Below, piece after piece: positions 1 to 6,203 of a stretch of DNA of 9,976 nt; within the stretch, counting starts at the first letter, position 1, and every line of letters starts with the position of its first letter. A program made the translations under genes and the position numbers. Source of the stretch: Candidatus Bathyarchaeota archaeon. GTDB lineage: Archaea; Thermoproteota; Bathyarchaeia; Bathyarchaeales; Bathycorpusculaceae. The stretch covers positions 1 to 9,976 of the forward strand of contig DAOUTL010000037.1 of the NCBI GenBank assembly GCA_030626685.1, in the 5' to 3' direction. The notes under the pieces are model-generated. The model saw only the letters and a list, made by a program, of their open reading frames with translations. It searched no databases and was not told the DNA's origin.

Positions 1-905
1 CGCTTAGCTTCATAGGCATCCTTGGTCCCCTCTAAGAGACATATGGGCTCAATTCCATAAACTGACGGAATAAAGGGTGCATCACGGTCTTCCGTTATGC
101 GTGCAAACATTTTAACCCAACCCTTCTGCACAATTCTTGTTTCAGAATCATACTCGTTGCTAATTTCTCCCCAGTCTTTCACTGGTTCAAACTCCGTCTT
201 GACGATTCTTCTGCTTTTTTGGTTGCTGAACAAGGCATAAATCGCTTTTCTACGTTGGTGCCACAAGTATTCTTTGGGACCATATTTTCGGAATCTCCAA
301 CGCTTTCCCTTAATTGGTTCATCGCTTTTGAACTCGTTCTTAAGCAGAGAATACGCATCTTTGTACAGTTCCTGCAAAGTTTCACATAACTTGACGGTTT
401 TTTCTTTGCCGTAAATGATCAAGTCTATATCAGAGAATTTTGGATGATAAAAATTGTGAAGCATAGAGCCAAACACGCCAAAATCATTCGTTGACAAACT
501 GGCACGCTGCGTTGTAAATTCTAGAACGCTTTGCAAAGCTGTGAAGAGTTCATCTTTCGGCTCTATTTCAATTAACTTTCCAAGCTCCTCGCTTGGTTTT
601 CGCACCTTCACAATGTCAAGGTGATTGACACCTACAACCTTCTTACAAAGCATTTTATGAAAAACCGTGTATTGCGAAAAATTGTTTTGGATAAACTTCC
701 AACCCTCATCCTCGTAAAACTTATAGAAAACACGTTGCCCCTTGCTTCTAAAGGCTTTCGGATTACTCGATTTGAAAATTTCTGCTGGTGCATATTCAAC
801 ATCACAGATGTAGGCGTTTGACGGATGAGAATACCCAAAAACACGGAAAATTAAGCCCTCTTTCGTGATGATTGCGTCACGGTCTCTAAGCCTTAAAGTG
901 GCCAA
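1..905 (-). CDS. Nucleotidyltransferase-fold protein, copy A (3' part cut by the window edge)
   Basis: The frame is open from the left edge to about position 905, so the C-terminus lies outside the window and about 301 residues are visible. It carries a DNA polymerase beta-type nucleotidyltransferase signature: GVFGS at residues about 143-147, then SDIDLIIYG at about 158-166, in which the two Asp would be metal ligands. The N-terminal block (EGLIFRVFGYSHPS) matches the N-terminus of the next gene upstream (DGFIFNVFGYEHPS), so the two are tandem paralogues. There is no ATG near the N-terminus. I place the start at a TTG at 905, inside the last codons of the upstream gene, because GAGG lies 10 nt before it and the paralogue's N-terminal block begins just after it. 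The substrate is unknown; family members are often annotated only as nucleotidyltransferase-domain proteins. The fold call is good, the start less sure. Confidence 0.72.
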   Translation of the reverse strand, partial: MATLRLRDRDAIITKEGLIFRVFGYSHPSNAYICDVEYAPAEIFKSSNPKAFRSKGQRVFYKFYEDEGWKFIQNNFSQYTVFHKMLCKKVVGVNHLDIVKVRKPSEELGKLIEIEPKDELFTALQSVLEFTTQRASLSTNDFGVFGSMLHNFYHPKFSDIDLIIYGKEKTVKLCETLQELYKDAYSLLKNEFKSDEPIKGKRWRFRKYGPKEYLWHQRRKAIYALFSNQKSRRIVKTEFEPVKDWGEISNEYDSETRIVQKGWVKMFARITEDRDAPFIPSVYGIEPICLLEGTKDAYEAK

Positions 906-1921
906 ATATACTCTTCCTCGCTGGTGCCTGTTCCAACAACAACCTGATGAAAGATTTCGCCTGTTTCAAGATTTTCAACGCGCTCCAGCATCCCAGAGAC
1001 TTCAATTTTATTTCCTCGTTTGGCAATGTTTCTGTAGCATCCAATCATGGAAAACACAAGTTCCGGAATCTTATCTTTAGGAAACGTTGAAACCGAGTTA
1101 GCTGGCTTATAATCTTCAATTTTGTAAATTGCTGGACGAAACATGGCTTCGCTATCATCTTTAACTGTGCAGTAAAACTTGACCTGATTAACGGGCGTAT
1201 ACGTATATTCTCCATACTTTAAATCAACCTCTTCCGGCTTACGAACTGCGTTATACATGAAAATCTTGTTTAAGTACCGTCCCTTACATCGTCTAGCGAC
1301 GTCTAAACGGTTATTAAACATGTAGCTTAACGTTCCAGCCTCAACAAGCTTGTTTATCGCCCTTTCTAATATGCGAAAGTTCTGCGATCCATATACAACG
1401 ATGTCGATGTCTGACTTAGATGTGTGCATATTTAGAGCAATGGAGCCATGAACGCCGAAATCTTCTATGACAACACCCGATTCGTTGGAAAGCAAATTGA
1501 TAAGGTCCAATGTCGTTTTTTGTAGACTATCCTTACTTTTAATTTTAGTTAGAAAACGCAAGCATTCCCTAGGAACATAAACCTTTTTAATAGAATTTAA
1601 TGGTGCGCTAATTACCTCCTTTCCTCTAAAGGGGCAAAAATACACATAATTCGGGAAATTATTTCGAAAAGTTTCAAGAAACACCTGATAATTTTGTGCT
1701 GTATAGAGTTTTTCAGCTCGAAAAAGTCTAAGTCCACCATACTTCCATGTTCTTTCTAAGAAGCGAACATGGAAAAGCGTTCTAAATTCATATGGAACAT
1801 ATTTTAGGAAGGAGAATACACGCCCGCTTGGATGCTCATATCCAAAAACATTGAATATAAATCCGTCTACGGTTACGAATGTGTCCCCATCTGTGGGAAA
1901 CCAATTCTTTATAAGAGCCAT
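893..1921 (-). CDS. Nucleotidyltransferase-fold protein, copy B
   Basis: A protein of 342 residues. Residues 156-160 (GVHGS) and 170-178 (SDIDIVVYG) form the nucleotidyltransferase motif: a Gly-Ser turn followed by the two metal-binding Asp. A VDL segment further on (after RKPEE) may supply the third acidic residue. The first ~45 residues hold a conserved block with FGYEHP; the last ~45 look like a small beta-rich module (EVSGMLERVE...). The frame reaches an ATG at 1948, but I choose the ATG at 1921. A GAGGCG SD precedes it, a TATA-like box at 1955-1970 would place transcription start near 1940 (downstream of 1948), and the residues before 1921 lack similarity to copy A. Its stop overlaps the TTG start of copy A by 13 bp, so the two are probably co-translated. 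Substrate not known: RNA, protein or small-molecule nucleotidylation are all possible. Confidence 0.75.
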   Translation of the reverse strand: MALIKNWFPTDGDTFVTVDGFIFNVFGYEHPSGRVFSFLKYVPYEFRTLFHVRFLERTWKYGGLRLFRAEKLYTAQNYQVFLETFRNNFPNYVYFCPFRGKEVISAPLNSIKKVYVPRECLRFLTKIKSKDSLQKTTLDLINLLSNESGVVIEDFGVHGSIALNMHTSKSDIDIVVYGSQNFRILERAINKLVEAGTLSYMFNNRLDVARRCKGRYLNKIFMYNAVRKPEEVDLKYGEYTYTPVNQVKFYCTVKDDSEAMFRPAIYKIEDYKPANSVSTFPKDKIPELVFSMIGCYRNIAKRGNKIEVSGMLERVENLETGEIFHQVVVGTGTSEEEYIWPL

Positions 1922-1954
1922 CTTGAAACGCCTCGTAGACGTTAGCAACGCATC

Positions 1955-1991
1955 TAAATTAAGTATAAGGTCCGTAATTTAAATAAATAAG
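1955..1991. promoter_or_regulatory. Divergent promoter region between nucleotidyltransferase and winged-helix operons
   Basis: This short AT-rich gap separates two divergent transcription units. Read on the minus strand, 1970-1955 gives a TATA-like stretch (CTTATACTTAATT) about 25 nt before a likely start near 1940, which fits translation from 1921. On the plus strand, AAGTATAAGG (1961-1970) and TTTAAATAAATAA (1978-1990) are TATA-like. The first would place the transcript start near 1990, just before the GGAGG SD at 1994-1998 that serves the GTG at 2006. One AT core may therefore serve both directions. Assigned from pattern alone. Confidence 0.4.
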
Positions 1992-2005
1992 ATGGAGGAT
2001 TTAAA

Positions 2006-2485
2006 GTGAGCGACTTGAACGAAAAAATATATCCATATGTAGTGTTCCTTCCATTAGAACAAAAAAGGAAAATATTAAGTGCAATTCTCGGTTCAAAGGC
2101 AGCCGTTGACATTTTGAAATTTTCGCTCAGCCGAGGTGTTTCGAATAGGATTTACCAAAAAGACCTCATAAGAAAACTTCCTTATTCAAATAAGACGATT
2201 ATTAAAAATTTGAAGTCGTTGACTAAACTTGGAGTTTTGGGGGAGGATATGGAGAAAATTGAAAATGATGGACGTGTCGTTTGGGTTAAAGCTTATCAAC
2301 TTTCAGATATAGGTAAGTGGTTTGCTTTGTTGCTTGCTGAGGAAAAAGACTTGTCTGAAAGAGAGAAGGCGGAAATATTGCAAAACGTTTTTAAAGCGTA
2401 CATAAAATGGGTGAAAGACCTTTCAGAAACATTGCATGTAAACAAAAAAACGTTAGAAAAAATTTTCATGGAAGAAATGAAATAG
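2006..2485 (+). CDS. Winged-helix DNA-binding protein
   Basis: 159 residues, starting at GTG 2006 with a clear GGAGG SD 7 nt upstream. Residues ~30-105 look like a winged helix-turn-helix: helix AAVDILKFSL, a second helix around QKDLIRKLP, a recognition helix SNKTIIKNLKSLTKLGVL, and a wing around ENDGRVVWVKAYQLSDIG. The remaining ~50 residues are charged and probably helical (KAEILQNVFKAYIKW...), which may be a dimerisation or effector region. It is the first gene of a plus-strand operon with mobB, 16 nt upstream of it, so a role in controlling molybdenum/tungsten cofactor genes or its own operon is possible but unproven. I do not recognise a specific regulator family. Confidence 0.72.
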   Translation: MSDLNEKIYPYVVFLPLEQKRKILSAILGSKAAVDILKFSLSRGVSNRIYQKDLIRKLPYSNKTIIKNLKSLTKLGVLGEDMEKIENDGRVVWVKAYQLSDIGKWFALLLAEEKDLSEREKAEILQNVFKAYIKWVKDLSETLHVNKKTLEKIFMEEMK

Positions 2486-2501
2486 GCAGAGGCGAAAAAA
2501 A

Positions 2502-3029
2502 TTGAAAGCAACAGTTGTTGCGGTTGTTGGAAGAAAAAGCTCGGGGAAAACAACAACAATAGAAGTTTTAACGAAGGAGCTAACGAAAAGAGGCTACAAA
2601 GTTGCTGCAGTTAAGCATGTTCCTGAACCAAACTTCACGATAGACACGGAAGGAAAGGACACTTGGAGATTCGCTAAAGCTGGAGCAAAGACAATTGTTA
2701 GTGTGGCATCCGGCGAAGTAGCTACTATAGAAAAGATAGATGTAACAAGTTTTTCGTTGGAAGACATTTTGCAAAAATGCGGAAACAACGATATGATTTT
2801 CTTAGAGGGGTTTAGAAAACTTGTGGGCGAAAACTTGGATGTGCCTAAGATTGTGATTGTGAAATCTGCTGAAGAAGCATTCGAAGCCTCGAAAACTTTT
2901 AAGCCTATACTGGCTTTCACGGGTCCCTACTCAACGGAAACCCTAAATTTAAACGCACCATACATAAACGTGTTTAAGAATCCGGAAAAAATCGCAGATA
3001 TGGTGGAGAAAGTTGCCAGAAAAAGATGA
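2502..3029 (+). CDS. mobB: MobB-type GTP-binding protein of molybdopterin-guanine dinucleotide synthesis
   Basis: 175 residues, the usual MobB length. The start is TTG 2502; no ATG is available and GAGGCG stands 8 nt upstream. The P-loop is GRKSSGKTT at residues 10-18. The MobB-typical block KHVPEP...FTIDTEGKDTWRFAKAGA follows at ~38-62, and a later IFLEGFRK segment (~99-106) matches the conserved E-G-F region. MobB proteins bind GTP and assist MobA in attaching GMP to molybdopterin, giving the bis-MGD cofactor of molybdenum and tungsten enzymes such as formate dehydrogenase or formylmethanofuran dehydrogenase; it acts in the cytoplasm. The gene lies between a winged-helix gene and a small ORF that overlaps its 3' end. 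No MobA partner is visible in the window. Family assignment is confident; the enzyme it serves is unknown. Confidence 0.88.
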   Translation: MKATVVAVVGRKSSGKTTTIEVLTKELTKRGYKVAAVKHVPEPNFTIDTEGKDTWRFAKAGAKTIVSVASGEVATIEKIDVTSFSLEDILQKCGNNDMIFLEGFRKLVGENLDVPKIVIVKSAEEAFEASKTFKPILAFTGPYSTETLNLNAPYINVFKNPEKIADMVEKVARKR

Positions 3030-3192
3030 CGGAAAACTGATGGTCAAGATTGATGGAAAAAATCTGGCTTTGAAACCCTTTGTTCGGAGAATAATAAGAA
3101 AAGCGGTTTTGGCCATGCTCTCAACTTTAAGGGACACCGAAGTTCAAGGCGATGAAACTGTTGAGATAAACGTTAAGAGAGCCGCCACATGA
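3013..3192 (+). CDS. Small conserved-looking protein overlapping the mobB 3' end
   Basis: A frame of 59 residues from TTG 3013, or 50 from ATG 3040. I prefer the TTG because GGTGGAG lies just upstream (3002-3008) and the frame then overlaps mobB by 17 nt, the usual sign of translational coupling; the ATG has only a weak GGAAA before it. Residues form a short basic N-terminal strand (VKIDGKNLALKPFV), one predicted helix with hydrophobic face (RRIIRKAVLAMLSTL), and an acidic-to-basic tail (VEINVKR) that reads like a beta strand. There is no signal peptide or obvious metal site. The compact strand-helix-strand pattern and tight linkage to mobB argue that it is expressed. Function unknown. Confidence 0.5.
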   Translation: MPEKDDGKLMVKIDGKNLALKPFVRRIIRKAVLAMLSTLRDTEVQGDETVEINVKRAAT

Positions 3193-3307
3193 TTCTGCTC
3201 TTTGCAGCTGACTGTGGGGTTTGGAGATCTGAGGGGGAGAAAGGAGAGTTCTTCAAAGAAGAAGCAACTTCTCCAAACCTTTCCACCCTTTGGCGGCTCT
3301 TCAAAGA
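3178..3307. other. Nested inverted-repeat element (candidate structured RNA or two-way terminator)
   Basis: The gap between the convergent mobB and cdv operons is built of nested complementary arms. AGAGCCGCCA (3178-3187) pairs perfectly with TGGCGGCTCT (3291-3300). Inside it, GGTTTGGAGA (3218-3227) pairs perfectly with TCTCCAAACC (3270-3279), and GTGG (3214-3217) with CCAC (3283-3286) extends that stem past a 3-nt bulge. The apex holds TTCTTC-AAA-GAAGAA (3249-3263), and a side hairpin CTGC-TCTTT-GCAG lies at 3195-3207, giving a three-way-junction shape. TCTTCAAAGA also occurs twice directly (3250-3259, 3298-3307). The left outer arm lies in the last codons of the small ORF. It could end transcription from both sides, be a non-coding RNA, or be a mobile-element remnant; it does not match 5S rRNA or tRNA. 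The repeats are certain, the role is not. Confidence 0.5.
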
Positions 3308-3326
3308 CTTGACGCTGCACCTCCCT

Positions 3327-4511
3327 TTACAGAGCTTTAAAGGCTTCAAACCATCTGTTGTATAAGGCTATCATGTCAAGGGAAACGCTTGGTTTTCTTT
3401 CCTCAAGTATTTGCCTGAAGTCAGTCATCCTCAACCGTCTCGGCTTAGCCAGCTTGTTAGCGGCTTGACCGGACTCGAAGAAGTCGCCTATAACCTTTAA
3501 GTGTGCTGATTGGCACACATCTTTTATGTCGCTTCCAGAAAATCCTTCCGACAGTCTAGCTAACTCATGCAAGTCAACATCGGGAGCAAGCTGCAGATTG
3601 CTGGTATAGAGTTTGAACATCATTAAGCGGGCGTGATGGTCTGGAAGCGGCACCAAAATTCTCTTCTGAAACCTTCTTATGAAGGGCCAGTCCAAGTCCC
3701 ACGGCTTGTTTGTCGCTCCAATAACGTAAACGTGAAGGTGTTTACCCTTATCTATAATGCCGTCTGTCTCCTTCAAGAATTGGTTTCTAACACGAACTTC
3801 TCCGCCAACCTCGCTTGAATGTCTTCCCATAAGAGAGTCCAACTCGTCGATAAAAACTATGGCTGGTCTTCCTTCCAACGCTGATTTTCTAGCTGAACCA
3901 AAAAGTTTGGCAACGTTTTTTTCAGCTTCACCCAACCATTTGGACATTATTGAGGCGGCGTCAACAGAAATGAAAGCCGCATCCATTTCTGTAGCCACCG
4001 CTGCAGCCAGCAGCGTTTTTCCACAGCCTGGCGGTCCGAACAGAAGAATCCCCCTAGGCCATCCCAGCGGGAATAGGTCTGGTCTCTGAACGGGATAGAC
4101 TATGGCTTCTTTTACTGCTCTTTTGGCATGTTCGAGTCCGATAACTTCTTCCCATTTCACATTCGGTTTTTCTTTAACTATGAGCTCCTCATAGCTAGCC
4201 TTTACGCCTTCCGTGGTTTTTGGACCCTCAGCAGCATCTTTGGCTTCTGCTTGCGGTTCAATGGGGGCTGCTGCGCCCTGCAACGCCTTTATTCTTTCCT
4301 GGTAGGCTATTGCCCTTTGTATGTAGATTTTGTTTAGGCTGTACTCCGGATATAATTGGACGAGTTTCAGGAGGGTTTCTATGGCTCTTTGATACATCGT
4401 TATCGCCATTCCTCTTGAACCTTGCTTATCTAGGCGGACGGCTTCTAATGCATAGTTGGTTGCAGATTTTTCAAACTCTTGTGAAGCATTCATAAACCTT
4501 CGCCTTCTCAT
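3327..4511 (-). CDS. cdvC: CdvC, Vps4-like AAA+ ATPase of the Cdv division system
   Basis: 394 residues. Residues ~10-78 form a three-helix MIT domain (ALEAVRLDKQGSRGMAITMY...), which in CdvC binds MIM2 motifs of ESCRT-III proteins. A variable linker (80-108) follows, then one AAA+ domain: Walker A GPPGCGKT (159-166), pore-loop KWLG (191-194), Walker B IVFIDELD (218-225), sensor-1 GATNKP (265-270), and arginine fingers RR (279-280) in FIRRFQKRI, as in archaeal CdvC. The C-terminal helix IALYNRWFEAFKAL is also Vps4-like. It would hydrolyse ATP to remodel ESCRT-III filaments during division. The ATG at 4511 overlaps the cdvB stop (ATGA), implying coupling. A second in-frame ATG at 4493 would remove the odd MRRRRF lead and is an equally good start. 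It is the last gene of the operon. Confidence 0.95.
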   Translation of the reverse strand: MRRRRFMNASQEFEKSATNYALEAVRLDKQGSRGMAITMYQRAIETLLKLVQLYPEYSLNKIYIQRAIAYQERIKALQGAAAPIEPQAEAKDAAEGPKTTEGVKASYEELIVKEKPNVKWEEVIGLEHAKRAVKEAIVYPVQRPDLFPLGWPRGILLFGPPGCGKTLLAAAVATEMDAAFISVDAASIMSKWLGEAEKNVAKLFGSARKSALEGRPAIVFIDELDSLMGRHSSEVGGEVRVRNQFLKETDGIIDKGKHLHVYVIGATNKPWDLDWPFIRRFQKRILVPLPDHHARLMMFKLYTSNLQLAPDVDLHELARLSEGFSGSDIKDVCQSAHLKVIGDFFESGQAANKLAKPRRLRMTDFRQILEERKPSVSLDMIALYNRWFEAFKAL

Positions 4512-5344
4512 TTGGCTTTTGTTTCGATTCTTATCTTACCCTTAGCCCCTAAACTTCGAAGCGCCTTTTCAATTTCCTCGTAAGAGGCATTCAATTCAAG
4601 GGAACAACGCGTCAAATCAATTTCTCCCTTACTCTGCTTAACATATTCAAAGAGGACTTCTTCAAGCGCCGGTTTTTCAACTTTTAACGAAATTTCCTGT
4701 ATTTCCGCTTTCTTACAAGAAAAGAGGTTTTGAGAAGAGATATCTTCGGCTTCAACAGTTTCTTGACCAACGGTTTGTGAACATGTTGTTGCCAACGCAA
4801 CCATTTGCCTAACAGGGGCTTGTTCCAGCTCTGGAGTTTCCCGGGTTGCGGGCGGTTCTGGGAGCTTTTCAACTATTCTTTGTTCCAGGAAGCTTGAAAC
4901 CTCTTTCAGTATTTCTTCACCGCCCGGCGTCATATTGTTTATTGGAATAATTGATTCGTCGGCTGTTACCCTTGTTGAGTAAAGTGTTTCGCTTATTACG
5001 TCGTTAACTCTGCTTAGCTCAGATGAAACGTCTGGTAAAACTTCAAAAAGCTGTTTTGAAACGCTTTGAAGCATTTTTAATGCTGGTTTCAAGTCTATGA
5101 CTATGTCGCTTAGTTCCTTTATTGTTTCAAGTCTAATGATTACACGTTCAATTGCGAGTTCTACGTGGTAGAGAAACTTTATTAGTTTTCGAACTTCGGC
5201 TATTTCGTTTGCGCACATCGCGGCTTTATCTTTGTTGTTGTTTTTTAGGGCGTTCACGCACGTTTGGAATAGAACTTTGTCTCTTTTCTTCAGCCTAAAA
5301 GATACTTGTTCAAGTTTGTAATGTTGGATTTTCAGTTTATTCAT
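4508..5344 (-). CDS. cdvB: CdvB, ESCRT-III protein with C-terminal winged helix (first ATG; true N-terminus probably upstream)
   Basis: 278 residues from the first ATG. Residues ~1-130 form the Snf7/ESCRT-III helical core, including VRKLIKFLYHVELAIERVIIRLE, which lines up with the sister protein at 6204-6866. Residues ~143-170 (EQRIVEKLPEPPATRETPEL) are a MIM2-like, proline-rich segment expected to bind the CdvC MIT domain. A variable linker follows, and residues ~225-278 (EVLFEYVKQS...LNASYEEIEKALRSLGAKGKIRI) form the winged helix by which CdvB binds the CdvA tail. The ATG at 5344 has its nearest SD-like run (AGGAAG) about 14 nt away, poorly placed, and starting here cuts helix 1 of the core in half. 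The frame stays open upstream to 5434 and encodes the missing helix; the separate entry for 5345-5434 gives the likely extension. It is the central division polymer, acting at the membrane. Confidence 0.9.
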   Translation of the reverse strand: MNKLKIQHYKLEQVSFRLKKRDKVLFQTCVNALKNNNKDKAAMCANEIAEVRKLIKFLYHVELAIERVIIRLETIKELSDIVIDLKPALKMLQSVSKQLFEVLPDVSSELSRVNDVISETLYSTRVTADESIIPINNMTPGGEEILKEVSSFLEQRIVEKLPEPPATRETPELEQAPVRQMVALATTCSQTVGQETVEAEDISSQNLFSCKKAEIQEISLKVEKPALEEVLFEYVKQSKGEIDLTRCSLELNASYEEIEKALRSLGAKGKIRIETKAK

Positions 5345-5434
5345 TGACTTGACAATTACTTCCTGTAGTGGTGGAGGGCTTACGTGGAAAATTTTTCTGA
5401 TTTCAGTTCCCTCCGCCCGCCACGTGTCGTCAGC
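5345..5434 (-). other. Upstream in-frame extension of cdvB without a canonical start codon
   Basis: Between the cdvA stop (5437-5435) and the first cdvB ATG there are 30 sense codons in the cdvB frame, which is also the cdvA frame. They read ADDTWRAEGTE then IRKIFHVSPPPLQEVIVKS. The stretch TEIRKIFHVSPPPL aligns without gaps to TERVKEAVRPPGPL of the sister ESCRT-III protein, and the alignment continues gaplessly through the annotated start to a shared RDK. There is no ATG, GTG, TTG or CTG in this frame. A perfect GGAGGG (5414-5409) stands 7 nt before an ATC codon (5401-5399); an ATT follows at 5392. I infer that CdvB starts at a rare AUC/AUU codon (297 residues from 5401), or is reached by readthrough of the cdvA UAA, or that the assembly has a base error here. 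Confidence 0.6.
5368..5425 (-). promoter_or_regulatory. Inverted repeats covering the cdvB Shine-Dalgarno sequence
   Basis: In the mRNA, ACGTGG (5425-5420) and GGAGGG (5414-5409, the presumed SD) are followed downstream by CCACGT (5387-5382) and CCCTCC (5378-5373). Each pair is perfectly complementary, and their order is crossed, as in a pseudoknot. An alternative nested fold pairs GGAGGG with CCCTCC and GTGG (5423-5420) with CCAC (5371-5368). Either fold would bury the SD. The first arm begins 9 nt after the cdvA UAA. Short arms can arise by chance and these codons are also coding, so a regulatory role is only a possibility. Confidence 0.35.
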
Positions 5435-6178
5435 TTAGATACTGGACTCACCCAGTTCTTTCACATAGACCACTACTGGTGGCTCTGGAAGACTTGGAGA
5501 CGGGGCAGTAGAGACCTCTTGATCTGTTGACTCCCCCACAGCCTCTTCTTTGGTTTCTTGTTCTGTCTGTAGCGATGATTCTCCTAGAAGGATGTTTGAA
5601 AGCTTGTTTTTCATAGTTTCCAGGTCGCTTTTCTCCACGTTAGCTTTTTTTAGACATTCTTGTATTGTTGCGAAAGCCGTCTGGTAGGATTGTTCATCAA
5701 CTTTTCCTATTTCATGTTCGATTTCGAGGTGAACAAGCGCGTAGTTTAATTCTTTAATTTCTTGGGCGCATCTGGCAGTTTCCTTATCAATCCTTTCTAC
5801 TAGGGCTTGAGCTTCGCCTTTCAGCTGATTTAAGGCGCCCTCAAAGCTGTTGTGCACATCTTCGTATACTTCAGGCGAGACTTTCTTTTTCTCCACAAGC
5901 TCCTTTAGAGCTTGATCTTTACGCCATATTAGTGGAATTTGATTGCAAAGAGCTTCGATTCCCATTTTTATTTTAGATAAAAGGATCGCGTCTGCGCCTT
6001 CAATTTTTATGTTGTCTACAGGGTATTTTATGAACTTGCCGTCACCTTGTTCGACGTAAATGAAGTCAAGTCTGCCGCTTGGGTTTACCGCAAAAGACGC
6101 AACTCTACCTATTACGCGTCCGTATTCATCTTTTACTTGTTTACCAACAGATAGAAAAAGATTGGAATCTTGTGTCAT
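5435..6178 (-). CDS. cdvA: CdvA, PRC-barrel and coiled-coil division protein
   Basis: 247 residues, close to Sulfolobus CdvA in length. Residues ~8-68 form a PRC-barrel-like beta domain (VGKQVKDEYGRVIGRVASFAV...FIYVEQGDGKFIKYPV). Residues ~85-195 are helical and charged, the expected coiled coil (ALVERIDKETARCAQEIKEL). After an acidic/proline linker the tail PPVVVYVKELGESSI resembles the short hydrophobic ESCRT-III-binding (E3B) strand that docks on the CdvB winged helix. CdvA is membrane- and DNA-associated and recruits CdvB to the division site. I choose the second ATG (6178) because AGGAGG (6192-6187) is 8 nt from it but only 2 nt from the ATG at 6184. It lies 25 nt after the upstream ESCRT-III gene. 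Its stop is followed in the same frame by the cdvB extension. Confidence 0.92.
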   Translation of the reverse strand: MTQDSNLFLSVGKQVKDEYGRVIGRVASFAVNPSGRLDFIYVEQGDGKFIKYPVDNIKIEGADAILLSKIKMGIEALCNQIPLIWRKDQALKELVEKKKVSPEVYEDVHNSFEGALNQLKGEAQALVERIDKETARCAQEIKELNYALVHLEIEHEIGKVDEQSYQTAFATIQECLKKANVEKSDLETMKNKLSNILLGESSLQTEQETKEEAVGESTDQEVSTAPSPSLPEPPVVVYVKELGESSI

Positions 6179-6186
6179 GAGCATTC

Positions 6187-6192
6187 CCTCCT
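6187..6192 (-). promoter_or_regulatory. Shine-Dalgarno sequence of cdvA
   Basis: AGGAGG read on the minus strand, 8 nt before the ATG at 6178 and only 2 nt before the ATG at 6184. The spacing decides in favour of the second ATG. Confidence 0.8.
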
Positions 6193-6203
6193 ATCATTAG
6201 AGT

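Noticed and set aside
632..844. Minus-strand frame of 70 residues
   Set aside because: It is out of phase with the continuous copy-A nucleotidyltransferase frame, which is open from 905 to the left edge and carries the conserved motifs.
3178..3300. 5S rRNA or intron-containing tRNA, suggested by ~120 nt length and paired ends
   Set aside because: The conserved 5S loop sequences and tRNA T-loop/anticodon elements are absent on both strands.
3757..4495. Open frames on the plus strand inside cdvC
   Set aside because: They run antisense to the AAA+ ATPase domain, whose Walker motifs leave no doubt about the coding strand.
5438..5504. GTG-started short frame at the cdvA 3' end (MSPVSKLTTRGG...) as a possible cdvB start in another phase
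   Set aside because: It hits a stop (TAA within the FST end) before cdvB, has no suitable SD, and its residues do not match the ESCRT-III N-terminus, whereas the cdvA-phase frame does.
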